Shown: positions 6,844-8,171 of the stretch, one piece after another
Layout: each line of letters begins with the position of its first letter
How positions within the stretch are numbered: position 1 is the stretch's first letter
Assembly: GCA_021776885.1 (NCBI GenBank)
Contig: JAJFFA010000952.1
Span: 1-8,171 of the forward strand
Source of the DNA: Planctomycetota bacterium
Lineage (GTDB): Bacteria; Planctomycetota; UBA1135; GCA-002686595
Length of the DNA: 8,171 bases
Direction of reading: 5' to 3'
Translations under genes and position numbers: made by a program
The notes under the pieces: model-generated
Databases searched by the model: none
The model's input: the letters and a program-made list of their open reading frames with translations, nothing else
What the model was told of the DNA's origin: nothing

Positions 6844-7620
6844 ATGACCCCTTCCCTGAACGATGGCGCGCAGCGCTTCAGCGCTGCGCTCTCCGAACTC
6901 GAGGCCGAGCTCGACTGGTCGCGGCTGGGAGAGGCCTACTGCCACGAGGGCGGGCGCGACTTCTTCTGCGACGAGAGCATCGCCGCCCTGCGCGAGACCG
7001 GCCTGCTCCTGGCCGGGGACGTGGCGGACGGACTGGCCGGCCTCACGCCGGAGCCGGGCTCAGCTCCGGCCCCAGGCCGCAGCCTGTACATCGGCGCGGC
7101 ACTCGCCGAGCTGCCCCTGCTGCTGTGCGAGAGCCTGGTCCTGGGGCGTTCGGTCCACGCCTGCAGCCTGCCCGGCCCCGAGCCCGAGCTGCTCAACGCC
7201 GCCCTGTCCGCCGTCTCGACGCGACTGGGCTTCGACCTGCCTCGCATCCACGCCGCCCCCTTCGAGCCCGATACCGTCGCGCCCTGCAACCATGTCTGGC
7301 TGGTCAGCGTCCTGACCGACCCCGAGGCCTTTCCCGCACTGCATGACGAGCTCTACGAGCGCGGCGGCGGCGAGCTCGCCACGGGCAAGGGCCACCTACC
7401 CGAAGAGCTCGTCGCCGCTCGCAGGCTGCTGTCCCTGGCCCTCGACACCCTCGAGTTGCCCGCGCTCGTGAGCACGACGGACGAAGAGCTGATCTTCCTG
7501 CACGAGGCCTGCGCGGCCCGCGGTTGGCTGCTCTCCGAGCCCCAGGAGGGTCGCCTGTCCGGCATCGTCGGAGACCCCGTTCGCTGTCACCTGGTCAGCC
7601 CCGTTCCCACAACAGAGTGA
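6844..7620 (+). CDS. Uncharacterised alpha/beta protein, 258 residues
   Basis: I do not recognise a named family. Seen: 258 codons from ATG 6844, with AGGA 11 nt upstream. A GTG at 6802 in the same frame overlaps the preceding stop as GTGA and would add 14 basic residues; I prefer the ATG. There is no signal peptide or membrane segment, so the protein is probably cytoplasmic. The N-terminus is acidic and helical, with SALEAELDWSRLGEAYC-like spacing and a short GGRDFFCD motif. An alternating strand/helix middle includes YIGAALAELPLLLCESLVLG, then PGPEPELLNAALSAV, then HVWLVSVLTDPEAFPALHDE. Further on is LVSTTDEELIFL. Seven cysteines are scattered without a metal-binding pattern. The strand/helix order resembles a Rossmann or methyltransferase-like fold, but no glycine-rich cofactor loop is visible, so no function is assigned. 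It lies 38 bp after the ASPIC/UnbV gene and may be cotranscribed. Its 3' end overlaps the convergent methyltransferase gene by 26 bp. Confidence 0.75.
   Translation: MTPSLNDGAQRFSAALSELEAELDWSRLGEAYCHEGGRDFFCDESIAALRETGLLLAGDVADGLAGLTPEPGSAPAPGRSLYIGAALAELPLLLCESLVLGRSVHACSLPGPEPELLNAALSAVSTRLGFDLPRIHAAPFEPDTVAPCNHVWLVSVLTDPEAFPALHDELYERGGGELATGKGHLPEELVAARRLLSLALDTLELPALVSTTDEELIFLHEACAARGWLLSEPQEGRLSGIVGDPVRCHLVSPVPTTE
7047..7070. repeat. Perfect 8-bp inverted repeat inside the uncharacterised gene
   Basis: GCCGGAGC (7047-7054) and GCTCCGGC (7063-7070) are exact reverse complements around an 8-nt loop. They fall in a stretch coding for a Pro/Ala/Gly/Ser-rich linker (PEPGSAPAPG). No T-tract follows, so it is not an intrinsic terminator. 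In DNA this GC-rich it may be chance or a recently inserted linker. Confidence 0.35.
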
Positions 7621-8171
7621 CCGTGTGGTAGGCGAAGGAGACCTCGCCGTTCTCCTCGTGCTGCGCGAAGAGCTGGCACAGGTCTGCCTCGAAGGCTTGC
7701 ATGTTCTCGACACCCCGGGCCACGTAGGACGACGAGCGGACGCGCCCCATGAAAGCCCCCAGGTCCATGCGCTGGGCGTGCTCGAAGTCGATGTTGCGCA
7801 CCACGTGTCCATGCAGCGCTTCGACGTAGTCCTTGACCTCCCACCCGGTATCGATCAGCTCGACGTACTCGGAGCAGTGCCGACGCAGGAGCTGATCGTA
7901 GGCGCGGCCGAACTGGTCGCTGACGCGATCGTTCCAGAAGGCTGCGCAGACGCCCCCCGGTCGCAGCACACGGTCGATCTCGGCGATGGCATCGGGGACG
8001 ACGAACCAGTGGAACGCCTGACCGCAGACGACCAGGTCGACCGACTGGTCGCGCAGGCCCGTACGCTCGGCCCGCGCTCGGATGAAGCGCGCCTGCGGAT
8101 GGTCCTCGGCGGCCGCGGCCAGCATCTCGCGGTTCGCGTCGAGTCCAATGACATCGAGTCCGCGCTCGAGC
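7595..8171 (-). CDS. Class I SAM-dependent methyltransferase (Methyltransf_11-like), N-terminus cut by window edge
   Basis: Seen: 191 codons from the right edge to TGA at 7595-7597. The frame continues upstream of the internal ATG at 8125 as LERGLDVIGLDANRE, the strand-2 region with the acidic residue (D in GLD) that binds the SAM ribose, so the true start and the glycine-rich motif I lie outside the window. Further motifs are ARAERTGLRDQSVDLVV (acidic motif II region), then CGQAFHWFV, then DRVLRPGGVCAAFWND, the usual post-motif strand with LRPGG. The AFHWF-to-FWND pattern is typical of small-molecule Methyltransf_11 enzymes related to trans-aconitate or UbiE/BioC-type methyltransferases. The C-terminal part (about 110-191) is less conserved and probably sets the substrate, which cannot be told from sequence. 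Transcribed leftward, convergent with the uncharacterised gene, overlapping it by 26 bp. Confidence 0.9.
   Translation of the reverse strand, partial: LERGLDVIGLDANREMLAAAAEDHPQARFIRARAERTGLRDQSVDLVVCGQAFHWFVVPDAIAEIDRVLRPGGVCAAFWNDRVSDQFGRAYDQLLRRHCSEYVELIDTGWEVKDYVEALHGHVVRNIDFEHAQRMDLGAFMGRVRSSSYVARGVENMQAFEADLCQLFAQHEENGEVSFAYHTVTLLWERG

Noticed and set aside
7047..7070. Inverted repeat considered as a transcription terminator
   Set aside because: It lies well inside an open coding frame and is not followed by a T-tract.

Overview
The window is a GC-rich stretch (by eye roughly two thirds G+C or more) that is almost fully coding. It carries six protein genes; two of them run off the ends. 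I see no RNA genes, mobile elements or CRISPR arrays. The gene content suggests a large-genome environmental bacterium: paired TPR and FG-GAP/ASPIC-UnbV lipoproteins, a cytoplasm-style molybdoenzyme with an NrfD-type anchor, and starts that mostly lack strong Shine-Dalgarno sites. Planctomycetota, Acidobacteriota or a deltaproteobacterial/myxobacterial relative are all possible. That is inference, since no marker gene is present.

Left third (1-3543, minus strand): a two-gene operon for a membrane-bound complex iron-sulfur molybdoenzyme. The promoter-proximal gene is a fusion of a four-cluster ferredoxin subunit (PsrB/DmsB type) with an NrfD/PsrC-type membrane subunit. It overlaps by an ATGA junction with the catalytic Mo-bisPGD subunit, which leaves the window before its C-terminal domain. 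The catalytic subunit keeps its N-terminal [4Fe-4S] cysteines and a candidate cysteine ligand to molybdenum. Neither protein shows a Tat signal, so the hydrophilic part is predicted to face the cytoplasm. The substrate cannot be read from the sequence.

Middle (3544-6805): an 82-bp divergent intergenic region with a TATACT element separates this operon from a rightward pair. That pair is a TPR-repeat lipoprotein followed, with no spacer, by an FG-GAP/VCBS-repeat lipoprotein with a C-terminal ASPIC/UnbV (CRTAC1-like) domain. Both have lipoboxes and are predicted to sit on the cell envelope, probably acting together.

Right (6844-8171): an uncharacterised 258-residue protein, in line with the lipoprotein pair and possibly in the same transcript. 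It converges with and overlaps by 26 bp a leftward class I SAM-dependent methyltransferase whose N-terminus lies beyond the right edge. Several very long ORFs antisense to these genes, one of 1111 codons, look like composition artefacts.
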